Positions 1 through 11,840 are shown, numbered from the stretch's first letter. The stretch: DNA of 64,000 nucleotides from Strigops habroptila (GCF_004027225.2 NC_044302.2:76509253-76573252), one strand, 5' to 3'. The notes: a model not told the origin generated them from the letters alone. A program made the numbers and translations.

Positions 1-3000
1 TACTGAATCCCTAGAAAGTAAGAGGTAATAAAACTACTGCCAAGTGTTACAATCTTTTCCCTAATGTCTAATTTTGCTAACATTTCAGCTTACTCAGTGT
101 ACATGGAAGACATGCTGCAGTCTTAGGCATACTTTAGGTATGTCATCATGTCTCTCCACAAGCTTCTTTAGACCAAACAAAATTAATTACTCCAAACATT
201 CTCCAGATTGTTCCAATTGCTCACATCTTCCCTGAACTTTATCCAGCTTTCTTTAAGGAAGATACAGACTGAGTTAAAAATATGGTCCAACAAATAACTT
301 ACTGGTGCTGAATGAAGGACTTCCTCACATACATTACAGACAACAACCCTCTTTGCTGCAAGACAATACTGTTGACTCCCATTGCATTTGTGATTCACTG
401 TAATGATTCAGATTACCTTAAGTGGAGTAGTAATTTATACACTCCACCTTATATTCCTTCCAGTGCAAATGTAGATACACTAGACAAGAACTGTAATACA
501 CCTGTACTGAAAATAACTTCTAAATCCCTTCAAAACAGTTTCACAAACTAGTACATACAAATAGTAGCTTAACTGAAACTGGAGAGGAAAAGGAAAAAGA
601 AGTCTGTCCTCAGTTTGGTCAATGTATCCCAATATTCATTTAATTAATCTCCTGAAGAGAAACCTGTTTACCTCTTCTTACTGCATAGGATTAACATTTC
701 ACTATACCTAAGAGACTTTGAAACCTTTTCGTGGCATCAGAAAGGTTTTGTTGTAAAATTTAAGTTAAATCACTCCTTGGAACTGGTTTAATTGTATTAC
801 TGAAAGGAATACCAAGAGCAGAAATTATCTGAGAAATGTTATGGGCTTTTAAGATGATTCAGAATGCTTTCAACATTTTCAGTTATCACTTTTAATGGTT
901 ACCTAATAAAGACCTATTCCTGAAAGTTATTTGGTGTTTTGATAGTCCCATAGTGTCAATACAGAGTTATCTCTGTGATAAGCTATCAATGAACTACCTA
1001 TGTGAGATGCGATTCTGAAAGAGAAAGATGTGGAAAATCCTCATCCAGTTCATGACAGCCAATACTGTGACTAATTTTCCATCGCAACCTTCCCCACTAT
1101 ATTTCTACTGCAAATAGATTGTATATCAAAGCATAACCTCTCTTTAATAACCTTGTTTCTATTTTTGCAATGCTGACCTTATTTTAAGCTACTTGTTTTG
1201 ACGCAAGGTTATTGTCTGCTTGCAGGTGGTTTGCTCTGGAGACCAGCTGGCTATTACAAAGGGCACACCTACTCTAACAAACATGCCAATACATAACAAT
1301 GTTTCATTTTGATGAGCTATGACATATTCTTATCCCCGCTTAATAATGATAAATAGTTCCATTTCCTCAGCACAGGTAACAGAACGGTGCTAACATACAT
1401 CAAATAGATACAAACTCAGCCTAAGCTAGTGGTTTCAGTGATGTGCAAACAATCTGCACATCTCTTTCTCTGCATTCCTATCTAAGCAGAGAGAATACTT
1501 CCTCATTTTACGACACTAGGAGGGTAAGAAGTCCGTACTAACTAAATGGTAGTATCTTGAGCATTTCTATATATGTAAACAGAGGTGCAAGTACGAGATT
1601 ATCTGTATATTCATGAGCACGCTCTATCCAGTGCACCACAGAAAAACTGGATATGATGTCACAACTAAATCCCTTTCAAAACGCATATACATTAAGTACA
1701 CAATTCAGATTGCAAAAGAAGCCCAAATTAGAGCATTTCCTAATTTTCAGTTGCTTGATTTTGGCACCTTAACATGCTTTTATTCATGTAGCTGTAGGCA
1801 CACTTGAAGACAGATCTACCATGGATTAAGCAACTGTCAACACAAGCACAGAAGCTCTGCTTTATATTCTGCTCGGTACAAGCCGTTTTGTTAAATTTGC
1901 ATGTCCTCTATTATAGCAAGGTCATGGTGAACAGAAGTCACAGAAGTACTTCCATATCACTGTTTCTACCTCCCGGCACTGCACATACCTAACATTTTGT
2001 TCTACACCTTTTGCTACTTCTCTCTGTCATACCTCCAGCCCAAGCTCTGGGTCTCCTTGCTTTTGAGAAAAGTGAAAGTACAGGAAGAGTTAAAGGCCAA
2101 ACATGCGGAGCAAACACAGGACTCTGCTGACAGAAGGTCAAAAAAATCAGGATGACACCCAATAACTATTAAAGGACCACCTTAAACAACCCATACTACC
2201 TATCCCTTCTTCCAACAGTGACCCCAAAACCATGAATTAATATGCCACTCACACTGGTACGCCAAGTATTAACAACATAATAACACATCAGCATGATATG
2301 CTCATAAAGCACATATTTACCATGGCTAGAATTTCCAAAACCTGCAACAAACTTGGGGTAGATGTGGTGAGAGATGGAATGGAAATGACTTCCTAAACAC
2401 AAAGGGAAACAAGATGGATCTCTACTACCAGAGAAGCAGAAAAATATACAGCTGCTGCCCGTAACTCCTCATTTCCTAGGATCCTTGCTGGACACACACA
2501 GCATGGCAAGAACATTAGTGATAACCATTACTCAGTACCTAATGAGCCTGCCAGCAAGGCCAACAAGAACTGAAAGTGCAATACAGAGATCTTTTCAAAG
2601 GCTCAGGGAAACAAGCAAAAGAGCCTGCTTAAGATGGCACAGGGGCTTTTATGAATGAGAAATACAAGGAGGAAGGATAGAGGGCCTCATTGTGCTGAAA
2701 TGAGTAATCAAAAAGGCTTACTATACCAAGAGACCTGCTGCTGCACTGCAAAAGCAGGGCCTTGCTGTAACTTAGTATTCAGGTACTCTCCTCGTTTCTG
2801 AGATGCCAGATTTCTACCGTGGGGACAGGCTAAATCACCCAATGTAGTGGGAAAATTGACGTTTAATAAGCATCTATAGTCATGCACTTATTCTTTCTGT
2901 GGCAGCTGTATTTATTGCAATTATTTTCCAATGATAAACAAGAGTCAACAAGAACCTGTTTTTTGTGTTTATTTACAAATTGTTACATTTTCTTTCCAAA

Positions 3001-3356
3001 CTGTTTGATAAATGGCACACTAGAACTGTAAACAGGTTTGACAAATCAGCTGTCTTCAATAAAGGCAACTAACAATTATGAAGGCTTGACATTGCTCTGT
3101 ACAGAGGTCCCAGTGATTTGAACCGAGGCAAGAGCATTTCCACCTTTTAACTCATGAGGCAGAACCCATTCATAGCCTACAAATGAGCAATCTTCCTAAC
3201 AAATATTATCCCTGCTAAAAACATTAGCTAGGAACACCAACTTCTTAATAAAAGTAAACAGAACAAAACCAGAATAAAAGCCTTGTTAGTAAGGTATAGA
3301 TGGAGCACCTGGAATTACAGTTTACAAGTGCCAAAGACCATTGGCTCATTACAGGG
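1..3356. other. intergenic, no gene recognised
   Basis: AT-rich sequence upstream of F2RL1. Reading frames are short (under 80 codons) and none resembles a known protein. F2R is expected further upstream from vertebrate synteny, but no exon of it is visible here. No clear mobile element was recognised. Confidence 0.6.
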
Positions 3357-3702
3357 TCATAGAGTGGTTTGTGTTGGAAAGGGCCTTTCCAGATCATCTA
3401 GTTCCAACCCCATTCTATGGGCAGGAACACCTTCCACTAGACCAGGTTGCTCAAAGCCCCGTCCAACCTGACCTTGAACACTTCCAGGCATGGGCATCCA
3501 GAGCTTCTCTGGGCATCCTGCCCTAAGTGACTCATCACCCCCTAAGTGAAGAATTTCTTCCTTATATCTTACCTAAATCTACCCTCTTTTAAATTAAAAT
3601 GTTACCCTTTGTCCTGTCACTACAAGCCCTGATAAAAAGTTTCTCCTCATCTTTCTCATACACCCCCCTTAAGCACTGAAAGGCCACCATAAGGTCTCTC
3701 TT
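3357..3702 (-). mobile_element. CR1 LINE 3' fragment
   Basis: Read on the + strand this is the reverse complement of an avian CR1 3' end: a degraded octamer end (GGGTCATAGAGTGG), the GATCATCTAGTTCCAACCCC block, then GACCAGGTTGCTCAAAGCCC and the downstream text ending near CCATAAGGTCTCTC. The element therefore lies on the minus strand. It is moderately diverged and 5'-truncated, as most CR1 copies are. Confidence 0.88.
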
Positions 3703-5290
3703 GTAAAGCAGGTTGATAGAGTTCTTTGGTATTGAAGTTGCCGGACACTCCCTTATAAGCTCCATGTTTAATTGCTTGGGAATCTAATTAATTGTTTATA
3801 AGATATTGAAGTGAGATAATCTTCACATCAACTATATGTTTCTGACATCTCTATGAAAATCCAGCCAAACTACAAACCTCTGTTAACACGGTTTCCTTAC
3901 ACTCAAAGAGGCTAAGTCCTCTTTGCATTTCCAGAATAAATCTGCATCTCCTGAAGATGCAGCTGCAGTAACCTTGGCTCTACCCACAGCCACAGGACTT
4001 CTCCAGTTGTAGCTCTGACCTGTCATGGGGCAACTAGAGCAGATTTTGTTTAGTGACAGCAATAAATACTTTTCCGGTGCATTCTCAGTCCCTTCCACTG
4101 TTGCTGGATTCAAGCAAATGAGGGAAGGAGCTTTCTGCTTTGAATGTAAAGGGGACAAAAAGACAGACCGGATGGAATAAACCTAGAGAAAAAAAACCAG
4201 TGAAAACTGGAACTTAGCACTGGCAGGAGAGCAGAGCTACAGCAGAATGAATGAGAGAAGGACTGGCCACACCTTAGTACTAGAGATCTGAGAGGAAAAA
4301 CACTGTAGAGACCAGTAGCCATCACGTGTACATGACTGTTTGAAAGGGAGATTAGATAAAAAGCCAGATGAGAAGACTACAACTCACTGGACAAGGTGAT
4401 TAGGAGCAGGAGATTAAGTACCCATGAAGCAGTTTGTAATGGTAAAGTAAACAAAAGAGCACTGCAAGTGAGACAGAAAGGGACAGAGAGGGGGCCTGGA
4501 AGGACAGGCAATGACTTTCCCAGTGCTTAGCAAAGAGGCCGAGACTAACATGAGAAAGCTGCAAACAGTCTTAGATAGGTGGATGACAAACGGGAACCGT
4601 GCTTCAAGTATGGAGTAACTTACAACAAATGCTCAAAAAAGAGAGGCCTTTGATGTTGACTCAGACACCCTAAAGTTCCAAGTGGATTTACCTTCATCTC
4701 TCTATATTCCATTTTCCATCTGTAAAATGAGAACAATACGGACCTCAACTCACAGCTGCATTTAATAACCATCACAGAAAGCCCACAAAAAGAACAATCT
4801 TCTCTTCGGAACAACATAGAACAGAGTATATTCATAACATAGTCATTCAAAAATGGAGGGAGAGGGAAGGAAGCAATAATTTTATCACCAGCTGAACACT
4901 GAGCATTTTGCAGACTGAGGCAGCATTACTGATATAAGTGGAGAACTGGTCTAGAAACAAGAACCAGGGTTGAACATGTAGCTTTAATTTTAGAATTCAA
5001 TCAGTTGCGTGCTTGATTTTACAAACATAAGAACATTTCTGAAATTTGTATTTGTGGAAAACACTGCTGGCATTGTATCATGCTTCATTTTGTTCTTGAA
5101 ATCCTTACTTACAAAACAAATAACGAAGTTGGTGTACTCCAAGTTTAAGCGAGGCTGACAAGTGAAAACACAGCTTTCTCACGCTGGGTCACATTATCAT
5201 GGTATAAAACCAGCATTTGCGTTAAGCAGCCATTACACATTTTCCTGCCTGGCTGTCATGACAGTGTAACGGAGCAGGAAACCTGGCACA
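3703..5290. other. intergenic, no gene recognised
   Basis: Unique-looking sequence between a CR1 copy and the F2RL1 CpG island. Minus-strand frames of 70-90 codons exist, but none has a recognisable domain. It may hold distal parts of the F2RL1 promoter or a divergent transcript; nothing in the sequence proves either. Confidence 0.5.
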
Positions 5291-5670
5291 CATGCACACA
5301 GGGGCGCGCCAGAACTCAGAACGAGTAACGCTGTCCCACCAAACGCCCCTCCACCCCGTGCCCTCGCCAGTTCGCCCTCAGCCCTTGTGTCCCAGAACGA
5401 GCCCGCTGCGCTCCAGCAGCAGCTCGGCCGGGACCACAACCACCTCTGAACACACGGCCGCTCGGACAGTACCCCTTCGGTAACATAGCACCTGCCGCAG
5501 GCAAGAGCCGCCGCCGCGGAGGGCCAGCCCTGGAGGGACAGAGGGAAGTAGGAAAGGAAGGCGAGCGCCGCGGCACCTGCTCAGCCACGGAGCGAGGGCG
5601 CAGGCCGTGCGTGAGGCGAGACGCGACACCAGCCACCCCTCACGGGGATGGGGGGAAGAAGGGGCTGCTC

Positions 5671-5681
5671 CCGCCATTTTG
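5671..5681 (-). promoter_or_regulatory. YY1-type motif, first copy
   Basis: CCGCCATTTTG on the + strand reads CAAAATGGCGG on the minus strand, matching the YY1 core AANATGGCGG. In CpG-island promoters this motif often lies just downstream of a start site and reads in the direction of transcription, which here would be leftward, away from F2RL1. Confidence 0.6.
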
Positions 5682-5716
5682 AGCCGGGCACTGCGATCCG
5701 GCGGGCGACACTCACC

Positions 5717-5727
5717 CCGCCATTTTA
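5717..5727 (-). promoter_or_regulatory. YY1-type motif, second copy
   Basis: CCGCCATTTTA repeats the motif 46 bp from the first copy in the same orientation. On the minus strand ATGGCGGG is followed at once by GTGAGT, a consensus splice donor (5715-5710), so the motif could sit at the end of a first exon of a divergent transcript. Confidence 0.55.
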
Positions 5728-5896
5728 GGGGCAGCCCCAAAGCCCTTCGGGTGCGGAGGATGTGGCTTGGGTCAGACCCGCCCGCGCCGGGCTGGTACCG
5801 GCCAGGCCGCGCCCTCCGCCCCCTCCTAGCTCAGGTATCAGGTGAAACTGGTCGGGTGTGCGGGGCCGGCAGTGGTGTCCGGAGCGCGGCAGGAGA

Positions 5897-5969
5897 ATGG
5901 GTGGACGCCGCAGGCTGTGCCTGGCTGGGCTGCTGTTCAGTGCGCTCCTTGCAGCCGCCACTCGCGCAG
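5897..5969 (+). CDS. F2RL1: F2RL1 (PAR2) coding exon 1: signal peptide
   Basis: This exon encodes residues 1-24 of protease-activated receptor 2 plus the first base of codon 25. The start ATG in AGGAGAATGG precedes MGGRR, a hydrophobic LCLAGLLFSALLAAA core and a small-residue cleavage region, which is a classical signal peptide. The exon ends GCGCAG and is followed by GTGAGA, a good donor in phase 1. It joins in frame to the exon at 8999, whose AG completes GAG (Glu25). A two-exon structure with the signal peptide on its own exon is the known F2R-family layout. It lies inside the CpG island. The open frame runs upstream to 5858 and reads through the donor, but the downstream ATG is preferred because the signal peptide starts there. 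Confidence 0.88.
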
Positions 5970-8900
5970 GTGAGAGGAGAAGGAGTGCGAGCTGCCGCCG
6001 ACGGGTGCTAAAGCTCCTTGGCTGGCTGGGATCAGCTGGGGACGGACGATCTCTCCTAGGGCTCCGTGGGTGCCGCGTTGATTGCTCGGTGCTCCTCGGC
6101 TGCGGGTCGGGCAACGGCGGTGGCGGGGCAGGCGGGAGCGGTGCGGGGGTCACGGCTGGGCTCTCGGCGAGCGAGGCGCGGGGCTGGGCAGCGGCGGAGG
6201 GCAGGCTTCTGGCTCCCGGAACAGACCGGCCGAGGTTCTCCCGGAGCCGAACCGCTCCGGAAAACGGCGGCCGGTGGCTGTGGAGCTGCTGGGACCCGTG
6301 GGGAGGGCACGGCCGGCCTCCTCGCCGGGCAGGGAGAGCAGCTCGACGGGCAGAAGCAGCCGGGCTCGGCTTCCTGCCGCCTGCGGACTTGGGCGCACAG
6401 AGCGGGCGGGGAGGGCGGCGGGATCGCAGGTGGCCTGGCACGAGTGGCGTGGCTTCACCCGCATCGGTGCTGAATCTCACCTGGTTCTCGGCTAGCAACC
6501 TGCCTAAAAGCTAAATCTAAACATAAAAAAAAAACCTTAAAGACTTCTCTTTTTTTTCCAAACTCTGAAAAGTTATGCTTTAAAAAAAAATCCTAATTCT
6601 TATCTTTGTTATTTTGTATTGCTGAACATAAATTAACATAATTGAATATAAATGCTGTTTGGGGAGGAAAAAACCCGTCATATTTCACTGCCTTAAAGTT
6701 CATGTTTCACTACCTTTTATGGTAGACCTCATTGCTATATTTACGGACTCCTTTGCAGTGTGTCTTTCTGTATTTGTTCATCCTGGGCTTATTTACATAA
6801 TAAAAGTATATGCGTAAAGATTGTGTAAATATTGAAGCCAAGCTTTATGGCAGGTCCTGCTTTCTGAACGAATAGATCCTAGGTAACTGCAAACTTCGTT
6901 GTTCAGAGCTGAGTTTCTGAAATGGAACTGCCTCATCATAGGCTGGTTGTCTGACCTGGGCGGGGAGGGAGAGAGGTACTATGTATAAAAGTTTTAGCTA
7001 GGTGATTGATCTTCTGGAGTAGGGGAGCAAAATGAGCTAGCAGGATGATCCCATCCCAACCAAGGGAGATAAACTGTAAGCCCGGGGCTTGTTGTGGCTG
7101 TTTTCAAAGAGGCTAATGCCATTACGGGATTGTGGTGAATCTGGGCTGCAGATCCAAGGACCACGGTTATCTTAGCCTTTATCCTGTGTGGGTATTACTA
7201 CCGTGACCTAAGCTAGGTAATTTGGATACTCGGTGCTGCTGTCACTTTTGTGTCTGCAGAGTAGGCATAATCCTTCATTTGGTATGCAGTGGGTTATAAC
7301 TTCTGGACAAATGGCAAAGGTATTGAAACGGTGTTGTGAGAGAAGTGTACTTTTTTTCCCTGCGATGCCAAGGAAGCACTTCCCGTGGGCAGATTAGCAG
7401 GTCAACTGCATTCTCTGTTTGTGAGTCAGGAAGAGTGAAACTCGGCTTGGAAAAGAGCTCAATTGTTATGGAAAACTGCAGAAAGAGTAAGAAAAGGGTG
7501 TAGAAAATGCACATGCCTAACAAAGGATTGGTTGCTTGGTGAGGTAATGTTAACTGCAAAGACAAACAGGACACTGAACTGTCTCTCTATATGGGTCCTG
7601 GTTGGGCTAACAAAAGCTGCCCAGTATCTGCAGTCAGAATTTTTGAGGCTCAAACTAGTTAAAGTTCCTATAAAAGCAAGACATTGTCTTTGAAATCACC
7701 CATTTAGCTTGACTATGCTTCAAAATGGAATAAACAAAACCTTTTTTCTGCCACTCATGCAATACTAAGACCTGTCCGTGGTTCACATGTTTGTTAATCC
7801 ACTTTATTACAGCTCTTATGCACACACTAACACCTATGGGCTTTTTGGTGAGCAGAATAACAAAGGGACCATCCTTTGACACTGTTGGTGGCTTGTTGTA
7901 CAAAACCTGCTTACTCAAGAAGATTCTCCTTTATGCTCCAGTTGGATTTTTTGTGGCTAAAATAATCCACAAATATTGATAAGGTTAAAAATAATTCTCC
8001 TGCAGACAGTCAATTTCCATACAGTTTAGCTTGGTGGATGTCCAACTTTATGGAACATGCAAGTTCATGGACAGTATCTGCCTTCGCAGTTTAACCTGTT
8101 ACTGTGGGAGGACTGTGTTGGGTTTGGAGGGATTCAGAACTGGGCCAGCCGAAGTCTGTCAGAAAGACAGAGCAGTCAGGAATGGCTGGCTTGGCCATAC
8201 AGTTTGTAAGTTCCTGTGGTGTCTAAAAAGGCAGAGCAAAATTGAAGTAATGGCTGTCTGATGTGTGAAGCAACCATAGCTGTCAGCTTTACCACCTAAC
8301 ACTTTGAGTAGAAACTGCAGAGATTGTCTGACCATCCTGCCCTTGAATTGGAAGGAGATCCCAGATAATGGGCCCTGTTGCATCATCATGTGCAAAGTTA
8401 GTTTGTTCAACTTTAAGTTCAAATGTGGTGTAACACCCATCTTTCTTTCCCTAAAGATGATTTGTGTGCAGCTTTTGGCATTACATTCTGAGTTTCAGTT
8501 CTGCTTGTCTGAGGACAGCATACTCTTCTTTTACCGCATTCCTGATTTTCAGGAATTTTCTGATTTTTTTTCAGCTCATCTAAACTAAGGAAACTCCTGC
8601 TGCAGTTATACCAGCAATACCCAGCAATTGAGTAATCTGGCACTACCATGTGAATGGATAATGGTGCCCTGGGGTACTGAAACCAGTTTCTATTGTAACT
8701 GTTTGGACGGTAGGAGCACCTGACAGCTATTTTGACAAAGTATTTTTAATGGTGGTGGTGATGTGGAAGAGCATTTTGGTTGCTAATAGAATCCTTGAAT
8801 AGGGATATAGTTGTCTTTTAGGGAATAAAGGGAAGAAAAATTACCATGTGTTTAAAAATCATTCTTAATTTTTTATTGATGAGACCCTCTTTAATTCTTC

Positions 8901-8998
8901 AGAGTCAATCATGATGTCTAGGGTTTTTTTTTTTTAAAGGATAAAAAGTCTGTATTTGGATAACAGCAACTTTTTTTTTTTTATTATTGTTATTTTAG
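5970..8998 (+). other. F2RL1: F2RL1 intron 1
   Basis: Intron of about 3.0 kb with GTGAGA at its 5' end and a long T tract followed by TTATTTTAG at its 3' end. The first 500 bp are CpG island. The rest is AT-rich with no recognised repeat or gene. Confidence 0.85.
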
Positions 8999-10104
8999 AG
9001 AGTAGTGGAACCAGCAGTTCAAAAGGAAGAAGTTTTGCTGGCCGGCAAGTTCCAAATACAAGTAATGTCTCTGAAGACGCGTATGAAGTGGATGAATTTG
9101 CAGCAAAAGCCCTAACAGGAAAGCTGACTACGGTTTTTCTTCCCATTGTCTATATCGTTGTCTTTATCGTTGGTTTGCCAAGCAATGCCATGGCCATCTG
9201 GGTCTTTTTTTTCCGAACAACAAAGAAACATCCAGCTGTGATTTATATGGTTAACTTGGCATTGGCAGACCTTCTTTTTGTTGTCTGGTTCCCACTGAAG
9301 ATTGCATACCATGTAAATGGCAATAATTGGCTCTTTGGTGAAGGTCTCTGCAAAGTACTTGTTGGATTTTTCTATGGAAATATGTACTGCTCCATCCTTT
9401 TTATGACATGTCTCAGTGTGCAACGGTATTGGGTTGTAGTGAACCCCATAGTTCAGTCAAGAAAGAAATCTGAAATTGCCTTGGGCATCTCCATTGCTAT
9501 CTGGATACTGATTTTGTTGAGCACTATCCCATTGTATCTTGTTAATCAGACAACATATATTTCGAATCTTAACATCACTACCTGCCATGATGTGTTGCCT
9601 GAAAATGTTTTGGCTCATGATATGTTCAGTTATTTCCTCTCACTTGCAATTGGACTCTTCTTAATCCCAGCTATCCTCACTGCTGTTGCTTACATACTAA
9701 TGATTAAGACTCTGAATGCTTCCATCTCAGATGTAAGCACTGGGAAGAAAAGAAAAAGAGCAATCAAACTCATCATCGTTGTCCTGTCCATGTATCTCAT
9801 CTGTTTTACACCTAGCAATGTGCTGCTTGTTGTGCACTATTTGCTCCTCAAAACCTACAACCAGAGCTATCTGTATGTGTCGTACGTAACTGCACTGTGC
9901 CTTTCTACTTTGAACAGTTGTATCGATCCATTCATCTATTACTATATTTCAAAAGACTTCAGAGACAACCTTAAAAATGCTCTTCTCTGCCGAAGTGTGA
10001 GAACTACACGGAGGATGCAAGTGTCTCTCTCATCAGGAAGATACCCCAAGAAATCAAATTCTTATTCTTCAAACTCAAATGGGACCACTAAATCAACCTA
10101 CTGA
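8999..10104 (+). CDS. F2RL1: F2RL1 (PAR2) coding exon 2: seven-helix receptor
   Basis: Encodes residues 25-392 of proteinase-activated receptor 2, a plasma-membrane GPCR. Trypsin-like proteases cut it to expose a tethered ligand that activates the receptor. With exon 1 the product is 392 residues (human PAR2 is 397). The SSKGR/S cleavage site is at Arg35-Ser36 and the exposed ligand starts SFAGRQ. Sequons lie at Asn47 (NVS), Asn207 (NQT) and Asn216 (NIT). Seven hydrophobic helices run from about residue 73 to 340. Cys142 (top of helix 3) and Cys220 (ECL2, in ITTCHDVLPE, the PAR signature) should form the ECL2 disulfide. SVQRYW replaces DRY, a basic KKRKRAIK segment ends ICL3, DPFIYYY is the NPxxY variant, and Cys355 in LLCRS is a likely palmitoylation site. 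The tail is Ser-rich. The open frame continues upstream into the intron without an ATG, so the start belongs to exon 1. Confidence 0.97.
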
Positions 10105-10485
10105 GTTTAATCCTAGAAAAGTTAACTTTTATTACTACTGCTGAAAGGATGTGACAGGAGAGTTATTTTCTACAAGAGAGTCTGAAGAAACATCTCTGCT
10201 GTTTAACTGCATTGAAGCCTGTATTTCAGAACTGACAGCTGCTTACTCTGTGTAGAAACAGTAAGCAGATAAGTTCCCATTAGACTGGGGAAAAAAAAAT
10301 CGTGATGACATTTCAGATGCTTTGCAAAAATGCTGCTGACCAAAATGGAAGTGAGTTGTGGTTGGAGACATTTTTGTTCAGTATTGAAGGCGTTAAGAAG
10401 CAAAATGTCACTGGAATATTATGTAGTGTTGTTAGTATATTCAAGTAACAGAGAAATCTGTTTTGTTTGGCTTTAACTGTAATGT

Positions 10486-10491
10486 ATTAAA
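10486..10491 (+). terminator. proximal poly(A) signal of F2RL1
   Basis: ATTAAA followed within 40 bases by a GT-rich stretch (GTATGTGTAGG, then CTGTGTACC). It would give a UTR of about 400 bases that excludes the CR1 insert. Confidence 0.4.
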
Positions 10492-10759
10492 CAGCTGAAC
10501 AGATAGTATGTGTAGGACTTTGATCTGTGTACCTGCTCACACTGAAAATATTTGAAACTGAGGAGAGAAGAAAAAGAGAATCCATTTCACCATCTTGGTG
10601 TAGACTGCTTATTATCTTTAGTATAATATAATTTCATATTATTTTCCAAGTTACCTTGCTGTAAATACTAACATGGCAGAAGTCTGTAAGGTTATCCTAT
10701 CAAGTTGACAAGCTGAACTTGTTATCAGCTAGCACTGAGATAAAATGGTAGTTGAGATT

Positions 10760-10845
10760 ATCATAGAATCCTGGAATAGTTAGGGTTGGAAAGGACCTTA
10801 AGATCATCTAGTTCCAACCCCCCTGCCATGGGCAGGGACACCTCA
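10760..10845 (-). mobile_element. short CR1 3' fragment in F2RL1 3'UTR
   Basis: The + strand shows ATCATAGAATCCTGGAATAG, then GGTTGGAAAGGACCTTAAGA, TCATCTAGTTCCAACCCCCC and TGCCATGGGCAGGGACACCT. This is the extreme 3' end of a CR1 element inserted in antisense orientation to the gene. It is only about 85 bp, so heavily 5'-truncated. Confidence 0.9.
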
Positions 10846-10972
10846 CACTGTCCGCTGTTACTTAATGCTTGCTGGTATATGATCTTAAATGAGGCTATTT
10901 AACAAAGTTTTGGTGAATAGCTATTTGATTTTTATATAATGTGCCTTGTATTTTTTAAGATACATAAATAAG

Positions 10973-11005
10973 ATTTTTTTTTTTTTTTTAATATATATAT
11001 ATATA
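10973..11005. repeat. T tract plus (AT)n microsatellite
   Basis: A run of 17 T is followed by about eight AT dinucleotides ending ATATAACACG. It lies in the inferred F2RL1 3'UTR. Confidence 0.85.
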
Positions 11006-11427
11006 ACACGTTTGAGTTGGGTGCTTTCTGTTCTGCTTTTACATGTTTTTCAAAATGCTAAGTAGTTCAACTTGCCTGGCTATAGGTCACAAATATATTA
11101 TTCATAACAGTGAATTAGAAGTCTGACAACTGTAGGTGTAATATCTGAATGGGTTAGGTAAAAATTACCTAATGACATATTTCATTAGGGTGAAACTGTT
11201 CCGTGTTCCCTATCTTATTAGAAGATAACTAAAATCAGATGGTTCAGAACTGTGGGGGAATATGAGGTATTAGATACGTTAACAAGATAGATAGCAAATT
11301 TAACCCCAGTGGATTTCTGAAGTATCTGAAGTCCTCTCGCCCACCACTTGTGGCCACGCAGGAATATGGCATCACATTTACTTTTAATCTGAGAAACTGG
11401 TGGGTTTATGTTTGGTGGCAGGATTTA

Positions 11428-11487
11428 AATTTTTTTTGTTTTTGTTTTTTTGTTTGGGTTTTTTTTTTGTTGTTGTTGTTTTTTTTC
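11428..11487. repeat. T/G low-complexity block
   Basis: T runs interrupted by single or double G, including four TTG units near 11470. It reads as the complement of an A/C-rich tail and may be the degraded A tail of a minus-strand retroposed element, but no body is recognisable. Confidence 0.7.
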
Positions 11488-11735
11488 AAATTTACAGGTA
11501 AACGTTTCACCAAGTTGTACATTGAACTCACATCTAAGTGCTGTATCTGGAGACATAGGCTCAGTCCTTACTAACACAAGGGAAAAGCCCTCAGTCCAAA
11601 AGGTACTCTGAGACAGCTAGTATACAGGTAGAAAATATTCACCACTTCTAATATGGAGTGTAATGAAGGGGATAGATGAACTGTAGCAGGAATTAGAGCA
11701 GTCTTGTACAGCTGGAAGTCCATAAGTATTTATAT

Positions 11736-11741
11736 AATAAA
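11736..11741 (+). terminator. distal poly(A) signal of F2RL1
   Basis: AATAAA followed immediately by a T-rich stretch and TCTGTGCTCATCTGTTCC, a good U/GU-rich downstream element. A second AATAAA at 11832-11837 precedes another GT-rich run (TTTGTTTAATGTGTTTG). Either could end the transcript. Confidence 0.6.
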
Positions 11742-11840
11742 TTATTTTTTTCTCTGTGCTCATCTGTTCCTTGTCTTATTCTTTGGTTTCCACATTCTTC
11801 CCCTACAACAAGGTTTTTTTCCTCCACACGTAATAAAGGC

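Larger units (their letters stand above)
5290..6480. promoter_or_regulatory. CpG-island promoter of F2RL1
   Basis: GC content and CpG density rise abruptly at about 5.29 kb and fall at about 6.5 kb, in contrast to the AT-rich flanks. The island covers F2RL1 coding exon 1 (5897-5969) and the start of intron 1. No TATA box is evident, which fits a dispersed CpG-island promoter. Two CCGCCATTTT (YY1-type) boxes sit 180-230 bp upstream of the ATG. Long open frames on both strands here are a by-product of GC richness. Confidence 0.85.
10105..11840 (+). other. F2RL1: F2RL1 3'UTR (inferred)
   Basis: No coding sequence follows the TGA. The region is AT-rich and carries three plausible poly(A) signals (10486, 11736, 11832). 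If the distal pair is used, the UTR is about 1.7 kb and contains a CR1 fragment (10760-10845), a T tract with (AT)n (about 10973-11005) and a T/G-rich block (about 11428-11487). The extent is inferred from signals only. Confidence 0.6.

Noticed and set aside
5725-6498. 257-codon minus-strand open frame
   Set aside because: It lies wholly in the CpG island, is Pro/Arg/Ala/Ser-rich with no domain, and overlaps several other long frames on both strands. GC-rich sequence lacks stop codons by composition.
5858-6514. 218-codon + strand frame across F2RL1 exon 1
   Set aside because: Only 5897-5969 is real; the rest reads through the GTGAGA donor into intron 1.
8956-8998. Upstream extension of the F2RL1 exon 2 frame
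   Set aside because: The frame opens at a TTG in the intron and runs through the polypyrimidine tract. Splicing at 8999 to the signal-peptide exon gives the correct protein.
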